The notes beneath the pieces are model-generated. The model searched no databases, had not been told where the DNA came from, and worked only from the letters and a program-made list of their open reading frames with translations. A stretch of DNA of 64,000 nucleotides from Bacillus sp. SA1-12 (GTDB taxonomy: Bacteria; Bacillota; Bacilli; Bacillales; Bacillaceae). This document shows, piece after piece, positions 36,003-45,521 of the stretch (positions are counted from its first letter, which is position 1; each line of letters starts with the position of its first letter). The translations under genes were made by a program, and so were the position numbers. Location: NCBI RefSeq assembly GCF_000981385.1, contig NZ_LATZ01000131.1:62001-126000 (forward strand), read 5' to 3'.

Positions 36003-36062
36003 AGTAAACAACCTCTTTTTTAATTAGTATTTTTCAGGTGGGGGTAGGAACCCCCGCTTCCT

Positions 36063-36917
36063 TTATCCTTTTACTCCGCCTTCTGTTGCTCCGCCCTTGA
36101 TCAGACTTTCAGATATGGCATACATAATAACGACTGGTAAAGCCGTTACAAGCGACGCGGCCATCATCCTTCCCCATACATACTCCGGTGTGCTGAACAA
36201 TGTATTTAAACCAATTGGCAACGTGAAATTTACCGAATCAGATAAGAAAATCGAAGCAAACAAGAAATCATTCCAGGAAACCATAAATGAATAAACAAAC
36301 ACAGAAATAATCCCCGATATCGATAAAGGAATAATGATATAGAATATAATTTGAATCCTGTTCAAGCCGTCAATTTTTGCTGCTTCTTCCAAGTCATCCG
36401 GAATCGTATCAAAATAACTTTTTAACATAAAAATCGCGGTTGGCAATGTCTGTACGATCATCGTAATGACGAGTGCTGTTTTCGTATCGTATAAGCCAAG
36501 ACCGGAAATAATTTTAAACAACGGAACAACGAGCAGAATCCCGGAAAACATATACACGGTATAAAAACTAGCATTAATCGTTGTTCTCCCGATAAACCTC
36601 AATCGTGATAAGGCATATGCACCAAAGATTCCAATTAACACTGAGATAGCTGACGCCGTAAGGGAAACGGCTAAACTATTTTTAAAATAAGAGATATACG
36701 GAAAAATATCCGGGTTGAAAATATCAATATAATGTTTAAACGTCCATTCTGTCGGCAGGATGGTAGGACTGATCGAAACAGCTTCCTGTGCAGATTTAAA
36801 GGAAGTCATCAACATAATAAAAAATGGAAATAAACATACCGTTAACAGCGAAATGAGACCGGTGTAAAAACCAACCTTTCTCGTAAGCTTATTTTTTTTA
36901 TTGCTAGCCATTGCCAT
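36063..36917 (-). CDS. ycjP: ABC sugar transporter permease (MalG type, YcjP position)
   Basis: A 284-residue inner-membrane permease with six transmembrane segments. The coupling EAA loop DDLEEAAKIDGLNRIQIIFYIIIPL near residues 175-199 is typical of MalG-family carbohydrate permeases. The gene overlaps the previous permease gene by one base. It would pair with the MalF-type permease and a solute-binding lipoprotein to import oligosaccharides. No ATPase gene lies in the cluster. Confidence 0.92.
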   Translation of the reverse strand: MAMASNKKNKLTRKVGFYTGLISLLTVCLFPFFIMLMTSFKSAQEAVSISPTILPTEWTFKHYIDIFNPDIFPYISYFKNSLAVSLTASAISVLIGIFGAYALSRLRFIGRTTINASFYTVYMFSGILLVVPLFKIISGLGLYDTKTALVITMIVQTLPTAIFMLKSYFDTIPDDLEEAAKIDGLNRIQIIFYIIIPLSISGIISVFVYSFMVSWNDFLFASIFLSDSVNFTLPIGLNTLFSTPEYVWGRMMAASLVTALPVVIMYAISESLIKGGATEGGVKG

Positions 36918-37786
36918 CAGTATTTCACCTGCTTTCGTGTTGCAATAATAACAATAGAAAGAATAATAAACAGAATCACAGAAATCGAAGCTGCTTTACC
37001 TAGATCATTGAAGGCAAACGCTGTTTCATACAGGTAAATACCGAGAATGTCCACTTGATTGGTCAGCAGATAGACATCGGTGAACATATAGAACAACCAG
37101 ATAGAACGCAGCGTTACAACTGTAATTAACACCGGCATGATTGCTGGCAGGGTCACAATTTTAAACTTTTGCCAAGCAGATGCACCATCAATTTCAGCTG
37201 CTTCATATAAGGTTGAATCGATCGTTTGTAAAATCGCTAAGAATGAAATGAACGCATAAGGGAAATATCTCCAAATGGCATATAAAACAACAAGAATAAA
37301 ACTGCTTATCGGCTTATCAAACCAAAGCGGCGCTTGATCAAATATGCCGAAAACGTCTACTCCCAAATAGTTGATCATTCCATAGCTGTTATTGAACATG
37401 TATTTCCATGCAAACACCAATGAGATGGATGGAGTTACATAAGATAAGATAATCAGTGAACGGGCAAGTTTGCGGAACCTGAACGGCCGGTTAAAGAAGA
37501 TTGCTACAGCCAAGCCCAAAGCTGTACTCCCGGCAACTGCGAGAATCATATACAAAAGAGTAATACCCAATGATGTTAAAAACGCCCCATCAGTTAAAAT
37601 GTCTGTATAATTCTTTATGCCAACAAAGGCAGCACTAAGCCTTGGGTTTATCGGTTGATCAAAAAAGCTTAGTTGAATATTCGAAAGCATCGGATAGGCA
37701 ACCAGCAGCAGGATTAAAAACATACTTGGAAACAGTAGGACAATCGCCAATTTTAAATCCGTTTTTTCCTTTTTTATCGCTTTCAT
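36917..37786 (-). CDS. ycjO: ABC sugar transporter permease (MalF type, YcjO position)
   Basis: A 289-residue permease with six membrane segments and the EAA loop DSTLYEAAEIDGASAWQKFKIV near residues 200-221. GGAGGGAGAAC precedes the ATG at 37786; nine open codons further upstream are not needed. It lies 37 bases after the binding-protein gene. Confidence 0.92.
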   Translation of the reverse strand: MKAIKKEKTDLKLAIVLLFPSMFLILLLVAYPMLSNIQLSFFDQPINPRLSAAFVGIKNYTDILTDGAFLTSLGITLLYMILAVAGSTALGLAVAIFFNRPFRFRKLARSLIILSYVTPSISLVFAWKYMFNNSYGMINYLGVDVFGIFDQAPLWFDKPISSFILVVLYAIWRYFPYAFISFLAILQTIDSTLYEAAEIDGASAWQKFKIVTLPAIMPVLITVVTLRSIWLFYMFTDVYLLTNQVDILGIYLYETAFAFNDLGKAASISVILFIILSIVIIATRKQVKY

Positions 37787-37823
37787 GTTCTCCCTCCTTA
37801 ACGAAGAAATCATTCATTCAAAA

Positions 37824-39122
37824 TTATTTTTGTTCTAAAATTTCTTGAATCGTTGTTTCAGCTTTTTTTAATTCACTTTCAATGCTTTTGCCGCCAACTG
37901 TAATTGAATTAATCATTTGCGGGATGGCACCAGAGCTGGTGATATCACCCATTTTCAAGAAATTCTTTCCATCGACCAATCCAAACACTTGAATATCGTT
38001 ATATGACGCAGCAATTTCAGTTGATAGTTCACCAAAGGCTTTTACAACCTCATTTGCTTGATACATTTCATTATCAACTACAAGCTTGTTAACAGGTTGT
38101 GCTCCTCCCGGAGACATTAATACCCATTTCGTCATGTTTTCCGGCTGAGCCATAAATTCTACGAATTTTTGAGCTGCCTGTTTTTTCTCCTCTTCTAGAT
38201 CCGTTGAAATCGTTAACGCAGATACGGTTCCGAATACTGCTTTTGTTTCCTGCGTTGGAATCGCAAAGCCAATATTGTCTGCATCTCCTTCTTCAAAAAC
38301 AGAAGGAAGAAGATAAGTTGAATAAACAGCCATTGGTGTCGAACCGTTCATAAACGCGTCCTTTACTTCGGTTACGTCGTTCGATCCTGGCATGGTGTAC
38401 TTCGCTAATTCTTTATAGAAAGATAAGGCGTCTTTCATTTCTTTAGAGTTAATATCTAACTTCCCTTTCGCATCAAGGATATTGGCATTGTTGGATAAGG
38501 CAAATTGGGAGAATGCCTGTTCAGAGAAACCGCCTTCAACCGTTGGAATCGCAATTCCGTACTTTTTGTCAGATGGTTCTGTAAACGCTTTAGCTATTGC
38601 TAACACATCGTCCCAATTCTGTGGCTCTTCAAACCCTTTTGCAGCCAGCATTTCTTTGTTATACCAAATACCTTGAACCCAGCCGCTGATAGGTACACCT
38701 GTAAAGCCTTTTCCGTTCTCAGTTTTTACTAGTTTCAATGCACCTTCATAGAAGTTGTCTTCGCCTGTCGTATCTAACACTGTATTAACCGACTTTCGGT
38801 CGATCAATTGCTCTTTATCCAGAACCTTTGCAAAGTCCTGTCCAACTTCAAGGACGGCAGGAAGTTTCCAGGCACTTGCCAATGTTACCATCTTGGTATT
38901 ATAAGAATCTTCCTCAACCGGCACCTGTTTGATTTTAATATCAGGATTTTCTTCTTCGAACTTTGCAACCAATTCATTGATAACAGCCAAACGCTCTTGT
39001 TCAACAGAAGAATGCATGAACTCTATCGTTGTCTTTCCGCTGTTCTCTTTGTCTGCGCCGCACGCTGTTAAAGCAAACGTTAAAAGCAGCAGCATCACTA
39101 TATAAAGCCCTTTATTTATCAT
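37824..39122 (-). CDS. ycjN: Sugar-binding lipoprotein of ABC transporter (YcjN position)
   Basis: A 432-residue extracellular solute-binding protein, family 1. A lipoprotein signal peptide ends in LTAC with lipid-modified Cys21. The mature part has the expected WVQGIWYNKEMLAAKGFEEPQNWDDVL hinge region near residues 133-159 in pieces typical of malto- or multiple-sugar-binding proteins. It is the first gene of the minus-strand operon, with a leader of about 277 nt that carries two of the three operator copies. Confidence 0.92.
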   Translation of the reverse strand: MINKGLYIVMLLLLTFALTACGADKENSGKTTIEFMHSSVEQERLAVINELVAKFEEENPDIKIKQVPVEEDSYNTKMVTLASAWKLPAVLEVGQDFAKVLDKEQLIDRKSVNTVLDTTGEDNFYEGALKLVKTENGKGFTGVPISGWVQGIWYNKEMLAAKGFEEPQNWDDVLAIAKAFTEPSDKKYGIAIPTVEGGFSEQAFSQFALSNNANILDAKGKLDINSKEMKDALSFYKELAKYTMPGSNDVTEVKDAFMNGSTPMAVYSTYLLPSVFEEGDADNIGFAIPTQETKAVFGTVSALTISTDLEEEKKQAAQKFVEFMAQPENMTKWVLMSPGGAQPVNKLVVDNEMYQANEVVKAFGELSTEIAASYNDIQVFGLVDGKNFLKMGDITSSGAIPQMINSITVGGKSIESELKKAETTIQEILEQK

Positions 39123-39263
39123 GTTTTTTCCTCCCCATCACCTGATTAATTTGCGCCAGATTCTTTTTAATATGAATACATTGAAGACCAGTCTAAGCTT
39201 AGTTTGTTCATTCTTAAGAAGAAGTTTTAAGATGATCAATCTTTAAATTTCTTCCCTCATTTG

Positions 39264-39277
39264 TGGTACCGCTCCCA
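39264..39277. promoter_or_regulatory. LacI-type operator copy 3
   Basis: TGGTACCGCTCCCA, identical in 14 bp to two further copies. It is an imperfect dyad centred on CG, as expected for a LacI-family regulator. It lies in the transcribed leader, about 140 bases upstream of the binding-protein start. Confidence 0.8.
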
Positions 39278-39332
39278 CGGATGAACAAAAAAATATACAT
39301 TTCCGTATTAAACTGTAATAAAACAAATTTTA

Positions 39333-39346
39333 TGGTACCGCTCCCA
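39333..39346. promoter_or_regulatory. LacI-type operator copy 2
   Basis: Second TGGTACCGCTCCCA copy, 69 bp from copy 3 and 52 bp from copy 1, same orientation. Multiple copies suggest DNA looping or cooperative repression. Confidence 0.8.
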
Positions 39347-39384
39347 AAACTTTTCAAAAAAATTAAGATTTATAGATTTGGTTG

Positions 39385-39398
39385 TGGTACCGCTCCCA
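39385..39398. promoter_or_regulatory. LacI-type operator copy 1, at the transcription start
   Basis: Third TGGTACCGCTCCCA copy, placed from about +1 to +14 relative to the predicted start of the binding-protein operon, an ideal position for blocking transcription. A half-match GCTCCCA at 39543-39549 may relate to control of the regulator gene. Confidence 0.85.
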
Positions 39399-39405
39399 CG
39401 AGGTA

Positions 39406-39434
39406 AATATATTACAAATAAGAATAGTTGTCAA
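39406..39434 (-). promoter_or_regulatory. Sigma-A promoter of the ycj-like operon
   Basis: On the minus strand TTGACA (39429-39434) and TATATT (39406-39411) are separated by exactly 17 bases. The predicted start at about 39399 abuts operator copy 1. Confidence 0.85.
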
Positions 39435-39662
39435 CCTAAATGTGAAATGATATTTCAATAATCAGCTTTAACACTTAAAATCTCTACTTACAAAAAATAA
39501 GTTGATGAATTCAAATTTCATTACTATAATTTAAGCTATATTGCTCCCACTTTTTATAAACATTTATTCAAATTGCTATAAATATTGTAAACGAATACAT
39601 ATTTTTGATTTACATTTTAAAGCACCCTATAGATCAATTCCATTTAAAGAGGAGGGAGTTTT

Positions 39663-40676
39663 TTGAGTTATACCATTTATGATATAGCCCGGGTAGCAAA
39701 TGTTTCAAAATCTACGGTGTCCCGAGTGCTTAATAACCAAACAAATATATCAGATGCAGCACGTGAGCGTGTTATGAAAGCAATAGAACAGCTGAATTAC
39801 CAGCCGAGTAAACGGGCGAGAGCCCTTTCGATCGGATTTGATGCGATCATGGTTTTATCCCGGTCTGCAAAAACCACTGCAAACAATCCATTTTTCTCCG
39901 ATATCTTACAAACGATTGCTGAAAAAGCAGAAGAAGAAAATTTTGATGTGATTTTGCAAACCGCTAAAAATAGTCATGACGAACTCAATAAGTGCTTGGC
40001 AAAAATTAAAGATAAATTGATCAAGGGCATCATTATTTTAAGTTCGCCAGCGAATGAAGATTTTTTTAAACAACTGGACATTTTTAATATACCGATCGTT
40101 GTTATTGGAAAAGTTGAAGGTAATTATCAAAATATATATTCTGTTGATACTGACAACTTTCAAGACAGCTATCATTTAACCGAATTATTAATTGAGCAGG
40201 GTCATACGGACATTGCCTGTTTACATTCACCATTGGACTATCATGTTTCCATCGACCGGCTTGAAGGCTTTAAAACCTGTATGCAGGATCATGATTTGCA
40301 GCTGCGAAAAGAATGGATGATAGACAGCGGCTATTCGGTTGAAACGGCAAGTAAGGCAGCGAAACAGCTGCTTTTATCGGATCACCGCCCTTCAGCTGTA
40401 CTTGCGACCGATGACTTAAAAGTCATTAGTTTATATCAAGCCGCTTCGGATCTAGGGATCAACATTCCGAAAGAGATATCCATTGTGGGCTACAGCAACA
40501 CCAGCCACACACCATTTCTTTCCCCTTCCCTGACCAGTATAGAAATTCCAGTCAGAAAACTTGGCGAGGCTGGAGCCAACATCCTTTTTTCGAAAATAAA
40601 AGATAATAAGAACCTGCCAGCACAAACGATTATTAAAACTGAAAAAATTATTCAATATTCAGTCTTAAAAAAATAG
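39663..40676 (+). CDS. LacI-family transcriptional regulator
   Basis: A 337-residue repressor divergent from the ycj-like operon, in the role of E. coli YcjW. The N-terminal helix-turn-helix [21 protein letters not shown] (residues 3-23) and hinge [11 protein letters not shown] are followed by a periplasmic-binding-protein-like effector domain. The start is a TTG at 39663-39665 after GAGGAGGGAG. It should bind the three TGGTACCGCTCCCA sites and respond to an imported sugar or its product. Two hairpins follow the gene. Confidence 0.92.
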   Translation: MSYTIYDIARVANVSKSTVSRVLNNQTNISDAARERVMKAIEQLNYQPSKRARALSIGFDAIMVLSRSAKTTANNPFFSDILQTIAEKAEEENFDVILQTAKNSHDELNKCLAKIKDKLIKGIIILSSPANEDFFKQLDIFNIPIVVIGKVEGNYQNIYSVDTDNFQDSYHLTELLIEQGHTDIACLHSPLDYHVSIDRLEGFKTCMQDHDLQLRKEWMIDSGYSVETASKAAKQLLLSDHRPSAVLATDDLKVISLYQAASDLGINIPKEISIVGYSNTSHTPFLSPSLTSIEIPVRKLGEAGANILFSKIKDNKNLPAQTIIKTEKIIQYSVLKK

Positions 40677-40693
40677 GTGAAAAAGATATATTC

Positions 40694-40726
40694 CCTCTTT
40701 ATGAACTATCTCCATTCATAAAGAGG
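40694..40726 (+). terminator. Strong hairpin after the LacI-family gene
   Basis: CCTCTTTATGAA (40694-40705) and TTCATAAAGAGG (40715-40726) form a perfect 12-bp stem with a 9-nt loop. No T run follows, so the next hairpin is the better terminator. Confidence 0.55.
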
Positions 40727-40742
40727 TTAAGCACATAAGAGG

Positions 40743-40772
40743 TGACTTCGTATTATACTGAAGTCATTTTTT
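40743..40772 (+). terminator. Terminator after the LacI-family gene
   Basis: TGACTTC (40743-40749) pairs with GAAGTCA (40760-40766), followed by TTTTTT. The remaining gap to 41064 contains no gene that I can support. Confidence 0.8.
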
Positions 40773-41064
40773 ATTGCCAATTGTTAGCCATAATAATTGT
40801 GTTCATGCATGATGAAGAATTGAATGTACCTATTTTTTTGTTCGGTATGATATTTTAACGTCATTTCCATAATAAAGGAGAGACAGCTTTTCCGGGACTT
40901 TCCTCTCTTCAAACGCAAGTAACCAATTATGATAAAAATAAGGTCCTGACTATATCCCTCGATAGAATCTTTGCGGGCGGGCACTTGGTGCTAAAAGTAA
41001 TATTCATTATCAAGCAAGACAAGCATAGGATGGAATAACAGGCTTCTGCTAAGGAGGAATGTTC

Positions 41065-41991
41065 ATGGCTTATTTAAAGTCGAAGCTAACTTCATCGCTT
41101 TATGCGACGATGTCGATTAGTTTTTGGGGAGTCTCTTTTGTATCGACCAAGGCAGTACTAGGAAAGCTTGATCCCTATTCCTTACTTGTTCTTCGATTTG
41201 GAATAGGATCTTTATTTTTGCTATTACTTCTACTCGTGCAGCGGATCCGTCTAAAAGTCTCAATTACCTACATACCACATTTAATTGTGTTAGGCATTCT
41301 TGGGGTTTTTGTTCATCAGGTCCTCCAAGCGACAGCCTTGTTAACGATTGATGCTTCTTCTGCTGGTTGGCTCATCTCGTTTTCTCCCATCTTTACAGTC
41401 ATCTTGTCCATTCTTTTTTTGAATGAAAAAATAAGTATGATAAAAGCGTCAGGAATGATACTGGCGATAACAGGGGTTTTGCTTGTCACCACAACAAGAA
41501 GCGGACAATCCTTTGAGTTTGCAATGAATATAGGCTTCTTTCTTATGATCTTAAGCACATTGAACTGGGCCGTTTATTCAGTGCTGCTAAAAAGCTTAAG
41601 GATTCCTTATCCCCCACTTTTAGTCACGTTTTACATGTGTTTACTAGGTTTGATTTTAACCACACCTTTTCTCATTCGCAACAGAGGCTGGGAATCTCTA
41701 TCTCTGCTAACCAATACGGAGTGGGCCCATTTATTATTTCTTGGGGTTTTTGTTTCCGGCATTGCCTATTGGTATTGGGGAAAGGCACTTGAAGGGTTAG
41801 AGGCTTCAAAGGTTTCTATGTTCCTCTACTTGGAACCCATCACAACGTTAATTGCCGCTGTTTTCCTTTTACAAGAAAAAATTTTCCTCATAAGTGTTAC
41901 TGGAGGAATCATCATCATTATAGGAGTAATTATTGTTAATGGGCAGCTTGTGCCTATGTTATGGAGCCTGTTCAAGATAAAAAGACTTTAG
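41065..41991 (+). CDS. EamA-family (DMT superfamily) permease
   Basis: A 308-residue membrane protein with ten transmembrane segments in two EamA repeats (ISFWGVSFVSTKAVLG near residue 15; TLNWAVYSVLLKSLR near 165). AAGGAGGAATGTTC precedes the ATG at 41065. DMT exporters move amino acids, nucleosides or other metabolites. A broken second copy at 27031-27345 lies before an intact cysteine dioxygenase gene, and a broken dioxygenase follows this copy, so the ancestral partner was cdoA and cysteine or a sulfur compound is a reasonable guess for the substrate. Confidence 0.88.
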   Translation: MAYLKSKLTSSLYATMSISFWGVSFVSTKAVLGKLDPYSLLVLRFGIGSLFLLLLLLVQRIRLKVSITYIPHLIVLGILGVFVHQVLQATALLTIDASSAGWLISFSPIFTVILSILFLNEKISMIKASGMILAITGVLLVTTTRSGQSFEFAMNIGFFLMILSTLNWAVYSVLLKSLRIPYPPLLVTFYMCLLGLILTTPFLIRNRGWESLSLLTNTEWAHLLFLGVFVSGIAYWYWGKALEGLEASKVSMFLYLEPITTLIAAVFLLQEKIFLISVTGGIIIIIGVIIVNGQLVPMLWSLFKIKRL

Positions 41992-41997
41992 GAAGAG

Positions 41998-42090
41998 CGC
42001 TAAAAATCCAACTAAAGCTGAGTTGAATTAGAGTTGGGAAACACTCAATCAGATTAAACAACCTCTGCCAATCTAAATTATTTCTTTAAA
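41998..42090 (+). pseudogene. Remnant of a cysteine dioxygenase gene
   Basis: Directly after the EamA stop, TAAAAATCCAACTAAAG and GAGTTGAA match 27399-27427 of the intact cdoA (TAAAAAATCCATCTAAAG, GAATTGAAG). Further on, ACACTCAATCAGATT and CTCTGCCAATCTAA correspond loosely to ACACTCGATGATCT and ACCAGAACCATCTAA. The start region is deleted and the rest has decayed. Confidence is moderate because only the first 30 bases align well. Confidence 0.6.
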
Positions 42091-42210
42091 AAGGCAAATA
42101 CCTCAGCTGTAGCAAGAATTCCAGTGTCGGTTCCATTCTTCTCCAGAAAAGTCAGTGATCATAACAATGGTTATTAGAAAATACCCGCTGTTGAAAAACC
42201 AAACAACAAT

Positions 42211-42244
42211 AAAGGCAACTTCACCTGTATATGAGGCTGCCTTT
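42211..42244 (+). terminator. Hairpin downstream of the EamA gene
   Basis: AAAGGCA (42211-42217) pairs with TGCCTTT (42238-42244) followed by CCTTTA on the plus strand. The rest of the gap up to 42715 is A+T-rich with nothing I recognise. Confidence 0.5.
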
Positions 42245-42715
42245 CCTTTACGATCTCTCTTATACTCTTAAGTACTTCTATTACAAATTCCTTTTAGTTT
42301 GGTGCAACAATCATTTGATCATCGAGTTGATTTTATCAATTAAAAAGAATCACCTTAGATTAACTATTAAATTTCACATCTATTAAAAGTAGATCAAAGA
42401 ATATTGAAAGTTTTTCTGTAGTGTTTAAACCATACATGGTTACATGCTTTGTCCTATTCATCTATCACAAGTGAAATAATTTTAGCAGGATTGTTATACT
42501 TTTTAGCTGTATTGTTACTTTTACAATGATTAGAAGATTATTACAATATCATATAGAAATGAAGACCAAATATTGGGTAACGAATCTATTATTAGATAAT
42601 TATTAAAAGGTAAGAACCCTTAAAGCGTTACACAAGAATGGTCAACTATTATATTATTTGGTTAACGAAAATACAGCAGTTTAATTAGAAAAATGAATGC
42701 AAAGGGGATGGAAGG

Positions 42716-43570
42716 TTGAAAATAGATATCCAACAATCATGGTGGGCGATGATCGGTTTAGGAAACGGCACTAGGGAATGGACAATGGAAGAAAAGTTTG
42801 AAAAGATAGCGGAAGCAGGCTTTACTGGTATCATGGGTTCTCTTCCTGAGGATCATGAGGCCGAAAAGTGGAGGCGACTCCTTGATGAATACCAATTTAG
42901 TTTCGGGATTCATTCCTTTCCTGCTAAAAAAGAAGATCTTCAACCATTGATTAAAAAGGCAAAGGAATTTGGTGTTCAGTATATTAACTCACAAGTAATG
43001 GATGATTTCACCATCGGTGATGAGGCAATCCTTCTGTTAAAGGATCTTGTTGCTGAAGCAAAAAGAGAAAATATCCAGTATTTTGTTGAAACACATCGAG
43101 GCCGGATTACCCAGGACTTAATTCGGACAGTACAATATGTAAATGCAATTCCTGACTTACGATTAACCATTGATTTTTCCCATTATGTTTTAGCTGGAGA
43201 AGGCTGCTATTCAGAGAAAGCAGAAGAGTGTTTTGATGTACTCTTAAAGAGGACTTCCTCTATACATGCACGTGTTTCTAACGGGCAGCAGATTCAGGTA
43301 GATATTGGTCCAGAGGGAAAACATCCAATGACGGAACGATATGTTGGTTGGTGGGAAAAGGGAATGTCATATTGGTTGAAAGAGGCAAAACCGGGCGATG
43401 TTCTCCCTCTTGTCTGTGAGCTTGGCCCACCAGACTATTCAATTACCCAATATTCAACTCTCTCTCCGAAAGAAATTTCAGATCGTTGGGAACAGGCACT
43501 TGTTTTTAAAAGAATACTAGAAGAAGCTTGGGATAGAGTGTCTCGGGAAAGCTCCTTTGTTTCTAGTTAA
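42716..43570 (+). CDS. Sugar phosphate isomerase/epimerase family protein (TIM barrel)
   Basis: A 284-residue xylose-isomerase-like barrel. Probable metal ligands: Glu in YFVETHRGR (about residue 123), Asp/His in LTIDFSHYVLAG (about 153) and Glu in LVCELGPPDYS (about 232). It starts at a TTG (42716-42718) after AAAGGGGATGG. It is monocistronic here, without adjacent oxidoreductases, 448 bases before a convergent symporter gene. Reaction unknown; a sugar or hydroxy-acid isomerase or epimerase is likely. Confidence 0.8.
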   Translation: MKIDIQQSWWAMIGLGNGTREWTMEEKFEKIAEAGFTGIMGSLPEDHEAEKWRRLLDEYQFSFGIHSFPAKKEDLQPLIKKAKEFGVQYINSQVMDDFTIGDEAILLLKDLVAEAKRENIQYFVETHRGRITQDLIRTVQYVNAIPDLRLTIDFSHYVLAGEGCYSEKAEECFDVLLKRTSSIHARVSNGQQIQVDIGPEGKHPMTERYVGWWEKGMSYWLKEAKPGDVLPLVCELGPPDYSITQYSTLSPKEISDRWEQALVFKRILEEAWDRVSRESSFVSS

Positions 43571-44018
43571 TTTTTTCAAGATTATACATGCTTTTTTGGA
43601 GAAATAAGCATAACTATATGAAACAAAGACTCGTTTTGATGCGGATGATTTGAGGGCTTCCGCTTTACAGAACCAAAAACTTGCGGGGTTTTAGTTTTTT
43701 TAAAACTATAAAATCGCATGAAAGCCAAGCTCTCAGAATTAGAATTCAGTCTTTAAGGGATTTCCATGTGATGGAAAATAGGCAAAAAGATAGCAGCAGA
43801 CCGTTTAGAGCATTTAATCATGTAAGAAGTAACGGAACGAAAATTCAAAGAAGCAAGTTTAAAAGGCAATGGGTAATATGTGGTCAAACATATTCCATTG
43901 CCTTAAAATAACTTGATGTATAAAGGTAAGTAGATTTAAGGAAATTCTTTTTTCCTTGTTAATCAGATTACTTCATTTTCTAATAGCATTAGATTTGATC
44001 CTTTCGATGGCCGCTATT
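43571..44018. other. Intergenic with one long stem
   Basis: AAGGCAATGG...TAATATGT (43863-43880) pairs with ACATATT...CCATTGCCTT (43888-43904), a stable stem flanked by A/T, possibly a bidirectional terminator between convergent genes. A plus-strand frame of about 76 codons at 43681-43911 runs through the stem and has no ribosome site or recognisable content, so it is not called. Confidence 0.55.
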
Positions 44019-45521
44019 TTAAGCACCTTTCCCTGACTTCATATCTGAAACTTGTTGTTTGGGAAACAATTGATCGATTACTGGATTCGTTTTGTGCATG
44101 GTCTTCTTAACAAAAATAGGATTTAGAATTACAAGTACTAAGACATTTGCAACTAATCCCCAGAAACCCTCATAAATACCAAAGGACTTTCCAGTTGCGT
44201 ATACAGTAAAGGTAACAATAAGTCCAACAATTAAGCCCATTATTGTAGCTTCTTTCGTTTGTTTTTTCCAGAACAGACTAAAGACAATTGCCGGGAAAAT
44301 TTGAACCATTCCAGAAACACCAAGAAGCTGAAGAGATACAAGTGCTGTCGGGAATAGCATTCCAAAAATTAAAGCTAGTCCAATAACGACAAATACCATT
44401 GAACGGGTAATCATCGTTAATTTTGCTGGTTTTACCTTTGGATTAATAAAATCGCGGTAAATATTATTCGCAAACAGGTTTGAAGCACCAATTGCCATAA
44501 TGGAACAAGGAATAAGCGAAGCTAGTGCAATTGTAGAATAAGCTAGTCCTTGAACCACACCGCCGTAAGACATTTGAATTAAATTTAATAATGCGAAACG
44601 CGGATCGCTTCCTTCTGGCAGTATATGGAATGCTACAAATCCCAGGAAAATAACAAGTATCAAGACTATATTATAAAATGGCAAAAAGATTGCATTTTTT
44701 CGAAGCGCGTCGGCACTCTTAGCAGTAAATACGCCAGTTGCAGCATGAGCCCACATAAATAATGCTAATCCAGAAACTAATGATGCTGTTATAAACCATG
44801 GATAACTTTTTGGTCCTGTAGCAGGGATGGTTAGCAGCTGCGGAGATTCTGCCACGAGTTTATCCATCATGGAACCCCAACTTCCAAAATGGATGATTGG
44901 AAGTGATGCAACCAGGAATAACATAATTACCCACACTAAAACATCTTTTATTATAGCAGTATATGTTGGCCCTTTAATACCGCTAAAGAATGTATAAAGT
45001 GCTACTAATAAGAACGATAGAATAACAACTACTTTAACATTAATAAACCCTGTCCCAGCTACTGTTAGCGTATCTTGAATCCCAGCTAACTGTAAATCAA
45101 TATAAGGGATTAACATTAAGACACCAACGATTGCGATTAATAAAGATAAAAACTTACTATCAAATCTTTCCTTTGCATAATCCGCAAGTGTTGTTAACTT
45201 GCGATTTTTAGAAACTTTCCATAGCTTTGGAAGATAGAAATAAGAAGTAAAGAAAGCAATGATGGTATAAGGAATCGCAAAAAATGCAAGACTCCCGCCT
45301 GAATAGGCTGTACTAGTTAACCCTAAAAATGTATAAGCCGTATATAAATCAGCGCCTACTAAAAGCCAAACTAGTAATGGTCCAAATCGTCTGCCGCCAA
45401 CAGACCACTCTTCCACTGAGCTCCTGCTCGCTTTATTTCGTCCAGCAATAAATCCGATTAAAACAACTGATAAAACAATGAAACTTGTGATGATCAAAGC
45501 TGTTAAATTTCCTTGCATCAT
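44019..45521 (-). CDS. Sodium:solute symporter family protein (YhjB-like)
   Basis: A 500-residue membrane protein with about 13 transmembrane segments. The SSS-family features are an N-terminal helix followed by EEWSVGGRRFGPLLVWLLVGADLYTAYTFLG (split around residue 38-68) and the long helix with ITASLVSGLALFMWAHAATGVFTAKS near residue 250. The substrate is probably a carboxylate, amino acid or similar metabolite; sequence alone does not say. Its ATG overlaps the stop of the small DUF3311 gene, matching the B. subtilis yhjC-yhjB arrangement. Confidence 0.88.
   Translation of the reverse strand: MMQGNLTALIITSFIVLSVVLIGFIAGRNKASRSSVEEWSVGGRRFGPLLVWLLVGADLYTAYTFLGLTSTAYSGGSLAFFAIPYTIIAFFTSYFYLPKLWKVSKNRKLTTLADYAKERFDSKFLSLLIAIVGVLMLIPYIDLQLAGIQDTLTVAGTGFINVKVVVILSFLLVALYTFFSGIKGPTYTAIIKDVLVWVIMLFLVASLPIIHFGSWGSMMDKLVAESPQLLTIPATGPKSYPWFITASLVSGLALFMWAHAATGVFTAKSADALRKNAIFLPFYNIVLILVIFLGFVAFHILPEGSDPRFALLNLIQMSYGGVVQGLAYSTIALASLIPCSIMAIGASNLFANNIYRDFINPKVKPAKLTMITRSMVFVVIGLALIFGMLFPTALVSLQLLGVSGMVQIFPAIVFSLFWKKQTKEATIMGLIVGLIVTFTVYATGKSFGIYEGFWGLVANVLVLVILNPIFVKKTMHKTNPVIDQLFPKQQVSDMKSGKGA

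Noticed and set aside
40784-40984. Minus-strand open frame of 66 codons between the LacI and EamA genes
   Set aside because: No ribosome site, family motif or conserved context.
43681-43911. Plus-strand open frame of 76 codons
   Set aside because: It spans a long stem at 43863-43904, has no ribosome site and looks like non-coding DNA.
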